Assembly: GCA_009889685.1 (NCBI GenBank)
Contig: WTZT01000008.1
Coordinates: 1-12,726, forward strand
Source: Candidatus Hikarchaeia archaeon HikBin4
GTDB lineage: Archaea > Halobacteriota > Halobacteria > Halobacteriales > Hikarchaeaceae
Direction: 5' to 3'
Length of the DNA stretch: 12,726 bases
Part shown: positions 1-7,336 of the stretch, in pieces
Layout: every line of letters starts with the position of its first letter
Position numbering within the stretch: the first letter of the stretch is position 1
Notes under the pieces: model-generated
What the model was told of the DNA's origin: nothing
Seen by the model: the letters and a program-made list of their open reading frames with translations, nothing else
The model's database searches: none
Position numbers and translations under genes: made by a program

Positions 1-2073
1 TTGCTGCTCAACATTTTTTGGATTCAAAGCATACCCTACGTCTATAGCGGTGACCATCCGAAGCACTTCGACTTTACCTGTTATCTGATTCACCGCAACT
101 AATGCCGCTTGACCCACTGGAGTCCAGAAGGCATGGTGCTTTCCACCCTTTCTAGAATCATATGTTGCAGTACCTATCAATTCGCCCCCTTCTTTTAACA
201 TGGTATTTGATACTCCTACCATTTGGCCATAATTTGAGAACAGATCATTAATAGAGATCCAACTTTCTTCTTTCCCTTTCAAAATGATTTTTCCATTTGA
301 TGTTTTCAAATCCGAAGAGTCTATCTTTTCATCAAATTCTCCAACCGCAAGATCAAACATTTTTTGTTTTACATCTGCTATTGCCTTTCGAACGGCATTC
401 CCCGTATGATATGTAAATCTACTTCCCGTTGGTCCTCTATCATATGGGCTATTAGCAGTGTTTCCTGCAATAATTTTAACTTTCTCCAATTCCATGTCAA
501 AATCTTCCGCAATAATCTGAGTTAATACCGTTTCTGCACCTTGGCCAATCTCAGGTGCTCCTATGTATGCGATCACGTTCATATCCCGCTGAACTTTAAT
601 GGTGGCTGCCGCAGACGATCTTGATACTGGCTTATTACCATATGCAATTCCTACTCCAATCTTCCATTCTTCTGTATCGTATTCTGGATATTCTCTTCCT
701 ATGTCGATAGATCTCATTCTATCTGAAGGTTTTCTCAAACAAGCTTCAGTATCAATTTTTCCAAGTGTCTCTCCCTTCGCATTTGTATCACCCGCTCTCA
801 GGAGATTCTTCGATCTATATTCTACCGGATCTAATCCCAATTCACGGGCAATCTTGTCCATATGACGTTCCATCGCCCAGTTAACCTCTGGCTTCCCAAA
901 ACCTCTAAATGCTGCGTATTTTGGTAAATTAGTATATACGGCACAACTTGTATACTTGATATTTGGGATTTTATACGACCCAACTGTAACACTAGGGCCA
1001 CTAATTGTACATCTAAAAACTTGCTCATTATACGCCCCAACATTGAACAAAATTTCTGAATCTCTAGCTATAATTTTACCCTCTTTTGTGACTCCATCTT
1101 TTACTCTAACTATCACTTGGGGCCTGCTCACTCCTACCATGTACTCTTCTGCGCGTGTTAATTGGAGTCTTACCGACCGATCTGTTTTCTGCAGAATTCC
1201 AACCAAAATAGATTCTATGAACGGAGTGATTTTCCCACCAAAACCCCCTCCTACATATGGAGATTCTATCTCTATATTTCCTGGCATCAATTCTGGATAT
1301 GCCATGCAAAGCTCAGCTTCAATATTATGTGGCACTTGTTGAGATGTCCAAATTTTTATCGTACTTCCCACCCGTCGCCCCACTGCAACGTGAGGTTCCA
1401 TCGAACAATGTTGAAGCGATTTAACTTCATATCTTCCTTCCACAACACAATCTGCATCTTCAAAAGCCAATTCCACATCACCTACTTCTAATGAATCCAT
1501 GTACATCAAATTCGGACGATTTACGTACTTGTCATCCACATGATCTCTCTTTTCAAATCTAGGATCTCCTTGCTTTGCAAATTGATAATCCCGAACGTTT
1601 TCATGAACTGTGACACGAGGATTTTCAGAAAATGCCTCTTCTAAGTCAAATACAGCTGGAAGTTCTTCATATTGAAGTTTGATTAGATTCACCGCTTCTT
1701 CTGCTATTTCTGGTGTTTCTGCAGCAACTGCTGCTATCGGTTCTCCTATATATCTGAGCTTCTCTGTTGCCAGTATGGGCTGATCTAAAATAAACTGTCC
1801 TCTGCGCGTCCCGGGCACATCTTTGTAAGTTATTATTACTTCTACTCCTTCAACTTTCTCTGCTTCTTCTAAATCAACTTTAATCAATCGAGCATGAGCA
1901 ACTGGGCTAGTCAATAATTTTGCATGTAGCAAGCGATTTGGATTGATATCCATCGCGTATATCGCTTTACCTGTAACTTTATCAGGTGCATCCACTCTCG
2001 CAATGGATTCACCAACATAGCGATTTTTATTATGTCTGTCTAGTCTAATTTCCTCTTGACTACTTTGACTCAT
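1..2073 (-). CDS. Molybdenum hydroxylase large (Mo-cofactor) subunit, xanthine dehydrogenase/aldehyde oxidoreductase family, 3'-truncated by window edge
   Basis: Catalytic subunit of a three-subunit molybdenum hydroxylase, which hydroxylates an aromatic heterocycle, purine or aldehyde using water. My reverse-strand translation from the ATG at 2073 stays open for 691 codons to base 1. Visible family features are an N-terminal domain with GEPIAAVAAE (about residue 110), MEPHVAV (about 224), the Mo-cofactor glycine loop GGGFGGK (about 274-280), AAFRGFGKPE (about 387-396) and GQGAETV (about 508). Relatives are roughly 750-800 residues, so about 60-110 C-terminal residues, including the usual catalytic Glu region, lie outside the window. 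The active-site loop reads AAFRGFG. It is neither the AYxCSFR of form I CO dehydrogenase nor AYRGAGR of form II, so this is not a true CO dehydrogenase by that criterion. Last gene of the FAD/FeS/Mo operon, starting 4 nt after the FeS gene ends. The substrate is unknown; xanthine, nicotinate, an aldehyde or an aromatic acyl-CoA are all possible. Confidence 0.93.
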   Translation of the reverse strand, partial: MSQSSQEEIRLDRHNKNRYVGESIARVDAPDKVTGKAIYAMDINPNRLLHAKLLTSPVAHARLIKVDLEEAEKVEGVEVIITYKDVPGTRRGQFILDQPILATEKLRYIGEPIAAVAAETPEIAEEAVNLIKLQYEELPAVFDLEEAFSENPRVTVHENVRDYQFAKQGDPRFEKRDHVDDKYVNRPNLMYMDSLEVGDVELAFEDADCVVEGRYEVKSLQHCSMEPHVAVGRRVGSTIKIWTSQQVPHNIEAELCMAYPELMPGNIEIESPYVGGGFGGKITPFIESILVGILQKTDRSVRLQLTRAEEYMVGVSRPQVIVRVKDGVTKEGKIIARDSEILFNVGAYNEQVFRCTISGPSVTVGSYKIPNIKYTSCAVYTNLPKYAAFRGFGKPEVNWAMERHMDKIARELGLDPVEYRSKNLLRAGDTNAKGETLGKIDTEACLRKPSDRMRSIDIGREYPEYDTEEWKIGVGIAYGNKPVSRSSAAATIKVQRDMNVIAYIGAPEIGQGAETVLTQIIAEDFDMELEKVKIIAGNTANSPYDRGPTGSRFTYHTGNAVRKAIADVKQKMFDLAVGEFDEKIDSSDLKTSNGKIILKGKEESWISINDLFSNYGQMVGVSNTMLKEGGELIGTATYDSRKGGKHHAFWTPVGQAALVAVNQITGKVEVLRMVTAIDVGYALNPKNVEQQ

Positions 2074-2077
2074 TCCT

Positions 2078-2542
2078 TCACGCCCCCCTCCCCGCAGCTT
2101 GCCTAACTGCATCTATTATTTTAACATATCCTGTACACCTGCATAAGTTCCCACTTAGCCCCTCTCTTATTTCTTGAATTGTTGGGTCTGGGTTTTCTAT
2201 CAGTAGAGATGTTGCCGCCATTATGAACCCCGGGATGCAGTAGCCACACTGAGACGCAAAACAATCTATAAAAGATTGCTGTAACACAGAAAACTCGCCC
2301 TCTTTTGCCAAGCCTTCTATAGTTGTGATTTTTTCTCCAACCACTTTTCCCACTGGTATGAGGCACGATTTGACAGATTTATCTCCTAGCAAAACTGTAC
2401 AAACACCACATACACCCGAATCACAACTCTCTTTTGTGCCTGTCAATCCTATGTCATATCTTAGGACGTCTCTAAGGGATTTATATGGGGAGACATCGAC
2501 TACATGCCCCTTTCCATTTATTTCTAATCTTATCCCTTCCAT
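2078..2542 (-). CDS. Molybdenum hydroxylase small subunit, two 2Fe-2S clusters
   Basis: Electron-transfer subunit that passes electrons from the Mo cofactor to FAD. At 154 residues it has the normal family length and all eight cluster cysteines. The plant-ferredoxin-type N-terminal cluster uses C40, C45, C48 and C60 (motif CDSGVCGVC, then C in KSCLIP). The C-terminal helical domain carries C99 and C102 in QCGYC and C134 and C136 in NLCRCTGY. Its start overlaps the stop of the FAD gene by one base (TAATG), which suggests translational coupling, and the Mo subunit gene starts 4 nt downstream. The 3' end of the gene is unusually G-rich on the coding strand. Assignment to the family is secure; the substrate of the complex is not known. 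Confidence 0.96.
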   Translation of the reverse strand: MEGIRLEINGKGHVVDVSPYKSLRDVLRYDIGLTGTKESCDSGVCGVCTVLLGDKSVKSCLIPVGKVVGEKITTIEGLAKEGEFSVLQQSFIDCFASQCGYCIPGFIMAATSLLIENPDPTIQEIREGLSGNLCRCTGYVKIIDAVRQAAGRGA

Positions 2543-3405
2543 TACGCATCACTCATCAATTCTAATTTTACATCTTTAATTGTCTGTCTGGCAATTCTTT
2601 TAAAAACTATCTCTTTATACGATTTGGGAGTTTGAATATCTCCGATTAAATCTAGATTTTTCCCTAAAATCTCTACAGCATTTTCTATTGTTTCTTCTTC
2701 AATTTTAGTGCCTTCTAATACTTTTTCTGCTCCCCTCGACCGCATAGGTGTATCTCCTCCATTTGTCAATCCCAACCTTGCAACAATACAAATTCCATTT
2801 TCATCTAGCGTCAATCTCACACAAACACCGGCTATGGCATAATCTCCCTGTCTTGGAGTCATTGCTCTGTATTTCCCCCCGGAATATTTAGGTAATTTTG
2901 GAATTAGAATTTTAGTTAAAATCTCTCCCTCTTCTATTGCTGTCTCATAGTAATCTACAAAAAAATCTTCTAAAAGAATTCTTCTACTTCCTTGTGCATT
3001 TTGTATCTCTAGCTCCGCATCCAAAGTCAATAAAACAGGAGGCGTATCCAATGCAGGATCTCCATAGACTAGTCCCCCTCCAATTGTACCTTGGTTCCTT
3101 ACCTGGGGGCCAGAAATCTCGGAAGTTGCCATTGTATAAAATCCAAACTCTTTCTCAATTAAGGGATTCTTTTTTATTTCAGCATATGTTGTAGCAGCCC
3201 CTATTTCAATATATTCTCCTACGTCTTCTATTCCTCTTATTTCTGTTATCTTGCTAATATCAACCAGCAAATCTGGATCCACCAATCCCTGGCGTATCAA
3301 TAACATCATTGTTTGCCCCCCTGCCACGATTTCTGCCCGCCCCTCGCAATTCGATAATTTTTCTAGGGCATCCTCGACCGAAGAAGCAACGTGGTATTCT
3401 CCCAT
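2542..3405 (-). CDS. Molybdenum hydroxylase medium subunit, FAD-binding
   Basis: FAD-binding subunit that accepts electrons from the 2Fe-2S clusters and hands them to NAD+ or another acceptor. The 287 residues match the usual length. The first FAD-binding loop is AGGQTMMLLIRQG (residues 28-40) and the second is TIGGGLVYGDPALD (107-120), where many relatives have TIGGNLAHADPAAD. A C-terminal CO dehydrogenase flavoprotein-like domain follows from about residue 175. It is the first gene of the M-S-L ordered operon, as in cox-type clusters. The start ATG at 3405 is preceded by a TATA-like AAATATATTT about 40 bases upstream. The MFS transporter gene ends 84 bases upstream on the same strand, so the transporter could share the transcript and import the substrate; this is inference. 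The protein is Glu-rich (about 10%) and Ser-poor (about 4%), unlike the plus-strand proteins. Confidence 0.94.
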   Translation of the reverse strand: MGEYHVASSVEDALEKLSNCEGRAEIVAGGQTMMLLIRQGLVDPDLLVDISKITEIRGIEDVGEYIEIGAATTYAEIKKNPLIEKEFGFYTMATSEISGPQVRNQGTIGGGLVYGDPALDTPPVLLTLDAELEIQNAQGSRRILLEDFFVDYYETAIEEGEILTKILIPKLPKYSGGKYRAMTPRQGDYAIAGVCVRLTLDENGICIVARLGLTNGGDTPMRSRGAEKVLEGTKIEEETIENAVEILGKNLDLIGDIQTPKSYKEIVFKRIARQTIKDVKLELMSDA

Positions 3406-3406
3406 G

Positions 3407-3488
3407 ATATGATCTATAAGAGTGTTGGAGTCTGATCAGTAAATATATTTGGACATGCTGTCTTGATGTTTTTTTTGTAAATATGATC
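3407..3488. repeat. Short repeats in the MFS / Mo-hydroxylase intergenic region (possible operators)
   Basis: The gap between the transporter and the FAD-subunit gene carries ATATGATC twice (3407-3414 and 3481-3488), GTAAATAT twice (3439-3446 and 3477-3484) and the 8-base palindrome CTGATCAG (3432-3439), which abuts the putative TATA box. They could be binding sites for a substrate-responsive repressor. They are short, and the region is AT-rich, so chance is a real alternative. No regulator gene is seen in the window. Confidence 0.3.
3441..3450 (-). promoter_or_regulatory. Putative TATA box for the molybdenum hydroxylase operon
   Basis: AAATATATTT, a perfect palindrome, is centred about 40 bases upstream of the FAD-subunit ATG. 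With the usual archaeal spacing of about 26 bases to the transcription start, this gives a leader of about 14 nt. Position and composition fit an archaeal promoter, but no BRE is obvious and AT-rich decamers are not rare at this GC content. Confidence 0.45.
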
Positions 3489-3489
3489 G

Positions 3490-4686
3490 TTATTGCAATC
3501 TTTTAACACCTATCATAAACCCAACCCCTGCTAACAAACCTGTAAATCCTATAATTGTGAATGCCATTGAGACGTTAGACACAATGAGCATAATCGCAAT
3601 CATTCCCGGACCTATAACTTTGCCTAAATTTTGGAATGTTGTAGCAACCGAAACTGCCCCCCCTCTCATACCTTCTGGAGCTAGTTGATTCACTAAACTT
3701 TTTTGTCCAGGGCTTACTACCCCATCCCCGAATCCAAATAGTATCGCACCCATTGCAATCATTATCGGTGTGGGGTATACTCCCATAATTATGATGCCCG
3801 AACTTCCTATGATAAATCCTCCTATTATTATGTCTATGGTAGAAAATTTATTAGACAATCTCCCGACTTGTGTGGAACTTGTGAACGATACAATTCCTTT
3901 TATGGCTATCAACAATCCTGCAGCTTTGACATCAAGTCCCGCTTCTCCTATTGCCAAAACCGAAATGTAGGTAAGGAATCCAAATAATAATAAAAACCTA
4001 ATCACAAACGTCGTAACCAAACATGCCATTCTCGGTTTGCTAACAAATAAAACCAATTCATTCATGTAATCTCTCATGGATGAACTCTCTGATTGTGTCG
4101 ATTGTGGAAGAACATACCACGCCCACATGGCTACTGGAACTGCAATTAAATAAAGCAAAAATGGGTATCTCCATGAATACACAAATAATATCCCACTTAA
4201 TATGGGTACACCTATAATTCCCACGTTTATACCTGCAGTCCGAATCCCTTGTGCCGTTGTTTCTTGAACTCCACTATACAGATCTCCTATCATTGCAATT
4301 ACAATTGGACCTGCTGCAGCATGCCCCATGGATTGCAATATTCGCAATATCAATATGGCTTCAAACGTGTTTACCATCGCAATCCCTGCGCCTGCTAAAC
4401 CAAATAATGCCAATCCGGGGACTAAAAAATATTTCTTGCCATATCGGTCCGCGAGAATTCCCATTATTGGTACCAAAATGACCAATGGTATTGTGTACGC
4501 AAGCATCAACAATCCTGCTCTAGCATCACTCACCGAGAAAACAACAGCAAGATCTGCAATGATGGGACTCAGAACTGCAGATTCCATTATCAATACACCG
4601 CTAGCTAAAATTAGCGATTGAATTCTTTGATCTTTAATTACATCTCCCCCTTTTCCAAATAATATCGTACCAATTTCCCTTGCCAT
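3490..4686 (-). CDS. MFS transporter, DHA1-like (12 predicted membrane segments)
   Basis: Major facilitator superfamily permease of 398 residues, a usual length for a 12-helix member. The diagnostic motif A loop between helices 2 and 3 is present as GILADRYGKK (residues 76-85). Long hydrophobic stretches alternate with short loops to the C-terminus, and the charged segment TQSESSSMRDYMNE marks the central cytoplasmic loop between the two six-helix halves. Composition resembles proton-driven drug or metabolite transporters. The gene lies on the same strand as, and 84 bases before, the Mo hydroxylase operon; no T-tract terminator is seen on its coding strand in that gap, so co-transcription is plausible and uptake of the hydroxylase substrate is a reasonable guess. 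It could equally be an efflux pump. The start at 4686 is preceded by an AT-rich TATA-like stretch. Confidence 0.9.
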   Translation of the reverse strand: MAREIGTILFGKGGDVIKDQRIQSLILASGVLIMESAVLSPIIADLAVVFSVSDARAGLLMLAYTIPLVILVPIMGILADRYGKKYFLVPGLALFGLAGAGIAMVNTFEAILILRILQSMGHAAAGPIVIAMIGDLYSGVQETTAQGIRTAGINVGIIGVPILSGILFVYSWRYPFLLYLIAVPVAMWAWYVLPQSTQSESSSMRDYMNELVLFVSKPRMACLVTTFVIRFLLLFGFLTYISVLAIGEAGLDVKAAGLLIAIKGIVSFTSSTQVGRLSNKFSTIDIIIGGFIIGSSGIIIMGVYPTPIMIAMGAILFGFGDGVVSPGQKSLVNQLAPEGMRGGAVSVATTFQNLGKVIGPGMIAIMLIVSNVSMAFTIIGFTGLLAGVGFMIGVKRLQ

Positions 4687-4698
4687 TTTGGTCTGTCT

Positions 4699-4708
4699 AT
4701 ATTTTATT
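4699..4708 (-). promoter_or_regulatory. Putative TATA box upstream of the MFS gene
   Basis: On the minus strand the sequence AATAAAATAT lies 13-22 bases before the transporter ATG. That is slightly closer than the ideal distance for a leaderless archaeal transcript, so it is a weak candidate. The divergent tRNA gene starts about 95 bases away, and this gap must hold promoters for both directions. Confidence 0.35.
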
Positions 4709-4800
4709 CAATTTAGCTACTTCTTAAGCCCTAGCATGTTGCTTCCCTGCATTTTACATTCACAATCGTTATTCTGATTCAGAAATATATGCTGTAATAC

Positions 4801-4873
4801 GGGTTCGTGGTCTAGGGGTTATGACGCGGCTCTTACACAGCCGAGGTCGGCGGTTCAATTCCGCCCGAACCCA
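4801..4873 (+). tRNA. tRNA-Val, anticodon UAC
   Basis: A complete 73-nt cloverleaf can be folded by hand. The acceptor stem GGGTTCG (4801-4807) pairs with CGAACCC (4866-4872) with discriminator A73. The D stem is GTC/GAC (4810-4812 with 4823-4825). The anticodon stem CGGCT/AGCCG (4827-4831 with 4839-4843) encloses CTTACAC, so the anticodon is TAC at 4834-4836 and reads valine codons. The T stem GGCGG/CCGCC (4849-4853 with 4861-4865) holds loop TTCAATT. There is no intron and no encoded CCA. The overall pattern is typical of archaeal tRNA-Val. TTTT follows the 3' end directly and may serve as terminator. Confidence 0.97.
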
Positions 4874-4879
4874 TTTTAA

Positions 4880-5392
4880 ATGTCTAAGTTATCCTTGATC
4901 CACTTAACTATGGAGAAAATATACCGCAATCCGCGATTCTCTATCCTTCTACTTGCCATAATTGTCATTTTACTTATCACCCCAATTTTGTTTACATTTT
5001 ATGGATCTACTTCACCTTCCACCGCAACCGTTATTTTTTCTGACAATTCCGAAACCATACTAGCTCAAGCAGAACTTCAAATCTCAGATACTATGGCCAC
5101 TCGTTACATAGGTCTAAGCCAAACTAACTTTCTTGATGAAAACCAGGGGATGCTTTTTGTTCACTCTATTGAAACAAACCATATTTATGTAATGCGTAAT
5201 ATGCAATTTCCCATCGATATCATTTTCATAGATTCTCATGGAACTATCGTTTCTATTCATCATGCATATCCTGACCTGCCTCCTTATACCCCCTACGAAG
5301 GAGTTAGTAAATGGGTCATAGAGTTGCCTCACAATTGGACACTTGATCATAATATATCTACTGGAGATTCCGTATCTATCCATTCCGACTAA
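4880..5392 (+). CDS. Membrane-anchored DUF192 family protein
   Basis: DUF192 domain protein of unknown molecular function, common in haloarchaea and bacteria. An N-terminal hydrophobic segment (about residues 21-40) would act as signal anchor and place the domain (about 49-168) outside the membrane. Family landmarks are GLSQTNFLDENQGMLFVH (78-95), YVMRNMQFPIDIIFID (103-118, where relatives have FWMKNTxIPLDIIFI) and WVIELPHNW followed by a GD turn near the C-terminus. Two in-frame starts are possible: ATG 4880, only 6 nt after the tRNA 3' end, and ATG 4910, about 30 nt after a TTTTAAA (4874-4880) that could be its TATA box. Starting at 4910 gives the sensible N-terminus MEKIYRNPRF before the membrane segment; the longer form is given here. 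The ABC exporter gene follows after 47 bases. Confidence 0.88.
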   Translation: MSKLSLIHLTMEKIYRNPRFSILLLAIIVILLITPILFTFYGSTSPSTATVIFSDNSETILAQAELQISDTMATRYIGLSQTNFLDENQGMLFVHSIETNHIYVMRNMQFPIDIIFIDSHGTIVSIHHAYPDLPPYTPYEGVSKWVIELPHNWTLDHNISTGDSVSIHSD

Positions 5393-5439
5393 ACCGAGAA
5401 AATTTTACTTCCCTCTGCCATTCATATTATGTATACTTT

Positions 5440-7269
5440 ATGGTTAACATCGATTCTATTACCTCCACTTCCAGTTTTTCCAACCCGATGTTACGCCTCT
5501 TGTCCCTCTATGGGGTATCTAATATTCGAAATTTCCTTGTAGGCTTTCTAGCAAACCTGCTTGCCCGTTTATCTGATCTTGTCCCTCCTTTTCTCCTCGG
5601 TGTAGCAATAGATTCAATTATTCTACAAGATAAACCATTTTCAATTCCTTTTTTATCCAACTCCACGCTTCCTCAATATCCAATTTCCCAATTTTGGCTT
5701 GTGGTTTTTCTCATTGTATCTTCTTTTGTTCTCAGTGCAATTCTTCATTGGTTCCGAAATTGGGGCTGGAATTCTTTTTCTCAAAATATCCAACATGCAA
5801 TTCGCGTCGATACTTACGCACACTTACAAAATTTAAACATGGGCTTCTTCGACAGAAAACATAAAGGCGAATTAATGTCTATTTTGTCTAATGATGTCAA
5901 TCGTCTAGAAATTTTCTTAAATGACGGTTTCAATTCCATCTTTCGTCTCGCAGCAATGGTTCTTGGAATTGCAATTTTATTATTTTATATGAATCCCGCT
6001 TTGGCAGTAGTTTCTCTTTTTACCATCCCTATAATCGCATTTTTTACATATAACTTCACGAAATCTATACAACCAAAGTATGCCCGTGTACGAGATAGTG
6101 TGGGGAAACTCCATTCTCGACTAAACCAGAATTTAAACGCAATCCAGTTAATTAAACTCTATAACACCGAATCCTATGAATCTAGCCGCGTAGAAAAGAC
6201 TTCCTTGGATTATTATAATGCCAACTGGGATTCTATCACCACTAGGATAAAATTTTTCCCCTCACTTCAAGTTATATCTGGAATTGGATTCACTATGACC
6301 TTTCTAGTCGGAGGATTTTGGGTTATTTCTGGAGATATACTCTGGATTTCTCCCCGTCCTCTCTACGCTGGAGAATTTGTAACATTCATGCTACTTCATC
6401 AACAATTGGTCTGGCCAATGACTCAGTTCGGACAAGTCATCAACATATATCAACGAGCTAGAGCCTCCACCGTTAGAATATTCGGTCTAATCGATGAAAC
6501 TAATCTTCTCCCTGAAAAACCCAATGCTTCTGAACTAGTCGTTGACTCTGGAAAAATTATCTACCAAAATGTTTCTTTCGGATATTCTCGGGACAAAATA
6601 TTATCTGATATATCTTTTAAAGTAGGGAAAGGAGAATCTTTGGCCATAGTCGGTCATAGCGGGTCTGGAAAGTCAACCTTATTGAGATTACTGTTAAGGC
6701 TATATGATATAGATCATGGGTCCATCACAATAGATGGGAATGATGTCCGGGATCTATCTCTAAAGAGCTTACGTGACCAAATTGGGTACGTTGGCCAGGA
6801 TATTTTTCTTTTCCATGGAACGGTCAGAGAGAATATTCAATATGGATCATTCACAGCCACTGAGGAGGAAATTATCCAATCTTCTAAAGCTGCAGAATCT
6901 CACGATTTCATAATGAATTTACCCAGTGGGTATGATACTATCGTGGGAGAGCGTGGGATCAAATTATCAGGCGGACAGCGACAACGAATTGCCATTGCAA
7001 GAGCACTTCTAAAAGATCCTCCCATTTTCATTTTCGATGAATCCACTAGCGATGTAGATACTCCTACCGAATCTCTAATACTAGATTTTATAAAGACCCA
7101 CAATTCTGAAAAGACCATCTTGTCCATTGCCCATAGGCTCTCAACGATACAAGACTCAACTAATATCCTAGTTTTACAAGAGGGGGCGATTATAGAATAC
7201 GGAACTTCCGAAGAACTATTGCATAAAAAAGGATTATATTTCGATCTCTGGAATTCTAGAAATATCTAA
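5440..7269 (+). CDS. ABC exporter, fused membrane and ATPase domains (half-transporter)
   Basis: ATP-driven exporter half-transporter of 609 residues that would work as a dimer in the cytoplasmic membrane. The N-terminal six-helix domain spans about residues 20-340. The nucleotide-binding domain carries all expected motifs in order: Walker A GHSGSGKST (about 404-412), Q-loop YVGQDIFLF, signature LSGGQ (about 509-513), Walker B IFIFDE (about 530-535), D-loop SDVD and the switch histidine in SIAHRLS (about 564). The DESTSDVDT stretch resembles haloarchaeal MsbA/multidrug-type members. Full length with no missing motif. Coding-strand composition is extremely C-rich and G-poor in places; 5641-5700 has 19 C and 3 G. 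Substrate unknown: lipid, drug or peptide are all possible, and no neighbouring gene settles it. Confidence 0.95.
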   Translation: MVNIDSITSTSSFSNPMLRLLSLYGVSNIRNFLVGFLANLLARLSDLVPPFLLGVAIDSIILQDKPFSIPFLSNSTLPQYPISQFWLVVFLIVSSFVLSAILHWFRNWGWNSFSQNIQHAIRVDTYAHLQNLNMGFFDRKHKGELMSILSNDVNRLEIFLNDGFNSIFRLAAMVLGIAILLFYMNPALAVVSLFTIPIIAFFTYNFTKSIQPKYARVRDSVGKLHSRLNQNLNAIQLIKLYNTESYESSRVEKTSLDYYNANWDSITTRIKFFPSLQVISGIGFTMTFLVGGFWVISGDILWISPRPLYAGEFVTFMLLHQQLVWPMTQFGQVINIYQRARASTVRIFGLIDETNLLPEKPNASELVVDSGKIIYQNVSFGYSRDKILSDISFKVGKGESLAIVGHSGSGKSTLLRLLLRLYDIDHGSITIDGNDVRDLSLKSLRDQIGYVGQDIFLFHGTVRENIQYGSFTATEEEIIQSSKAAESHDFIMNLPSGYDTIVGERGIKLSGGQRQRIAIARALLKDPPIFIFDESTSDVDTPTESLILDFIKTHNSEKTILSIAHRLSTIQDSTNILVLQEGAIIEYGTSEELLHKKGLYFDLWNSRNI

Positions 7270-7313
7270 CTTGTTTGCCCATTTCTCATCCATCTACCAC
7301 CGTTGATTACAAG

Positions 7314-7331
7314 GCCAATGGCAACCTTGGC
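7314..7331. repeat. Inverted repeat just upstream of the creatininase-family gene
   Basis: GCCAA (7314-7318) and TTGGC (7327-7331) form perfect 5-base arms around an 8-base spacer and end 5 bases before the ATG at 7337. It could be an operator or a small leader hairpin controlling translation. The arms are short, so confidence is low. Confidence 0.25.
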
Positions 7332-7336
7332 ATATT

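Noticed and set aside
956..1491. Plus-strand open frames of 128 and 109 codons
   Set aside because: They lie antisense to the Mo subunit gene, which has conserved motifs across the same stretch; they have no recognisable domain and are shadows of its codon pattern.
1..2073. CO dehydrogenase large subunit (coxL) as the name for the Mo subunit
   Set aside because: Gene order M-S-L is cox-like, but the active-site loop reads AAFRGFG and not AYxCSFR or AYRGAGR, so a cox symbol would mislead.
3469..3476. Run of eight T as terminator of the MFS transporter
   Set aside because: The T-run is on the plus strand; on the coding (minus) strand it is an A-run, so it cannot act as a T-tract terminator for that gene.
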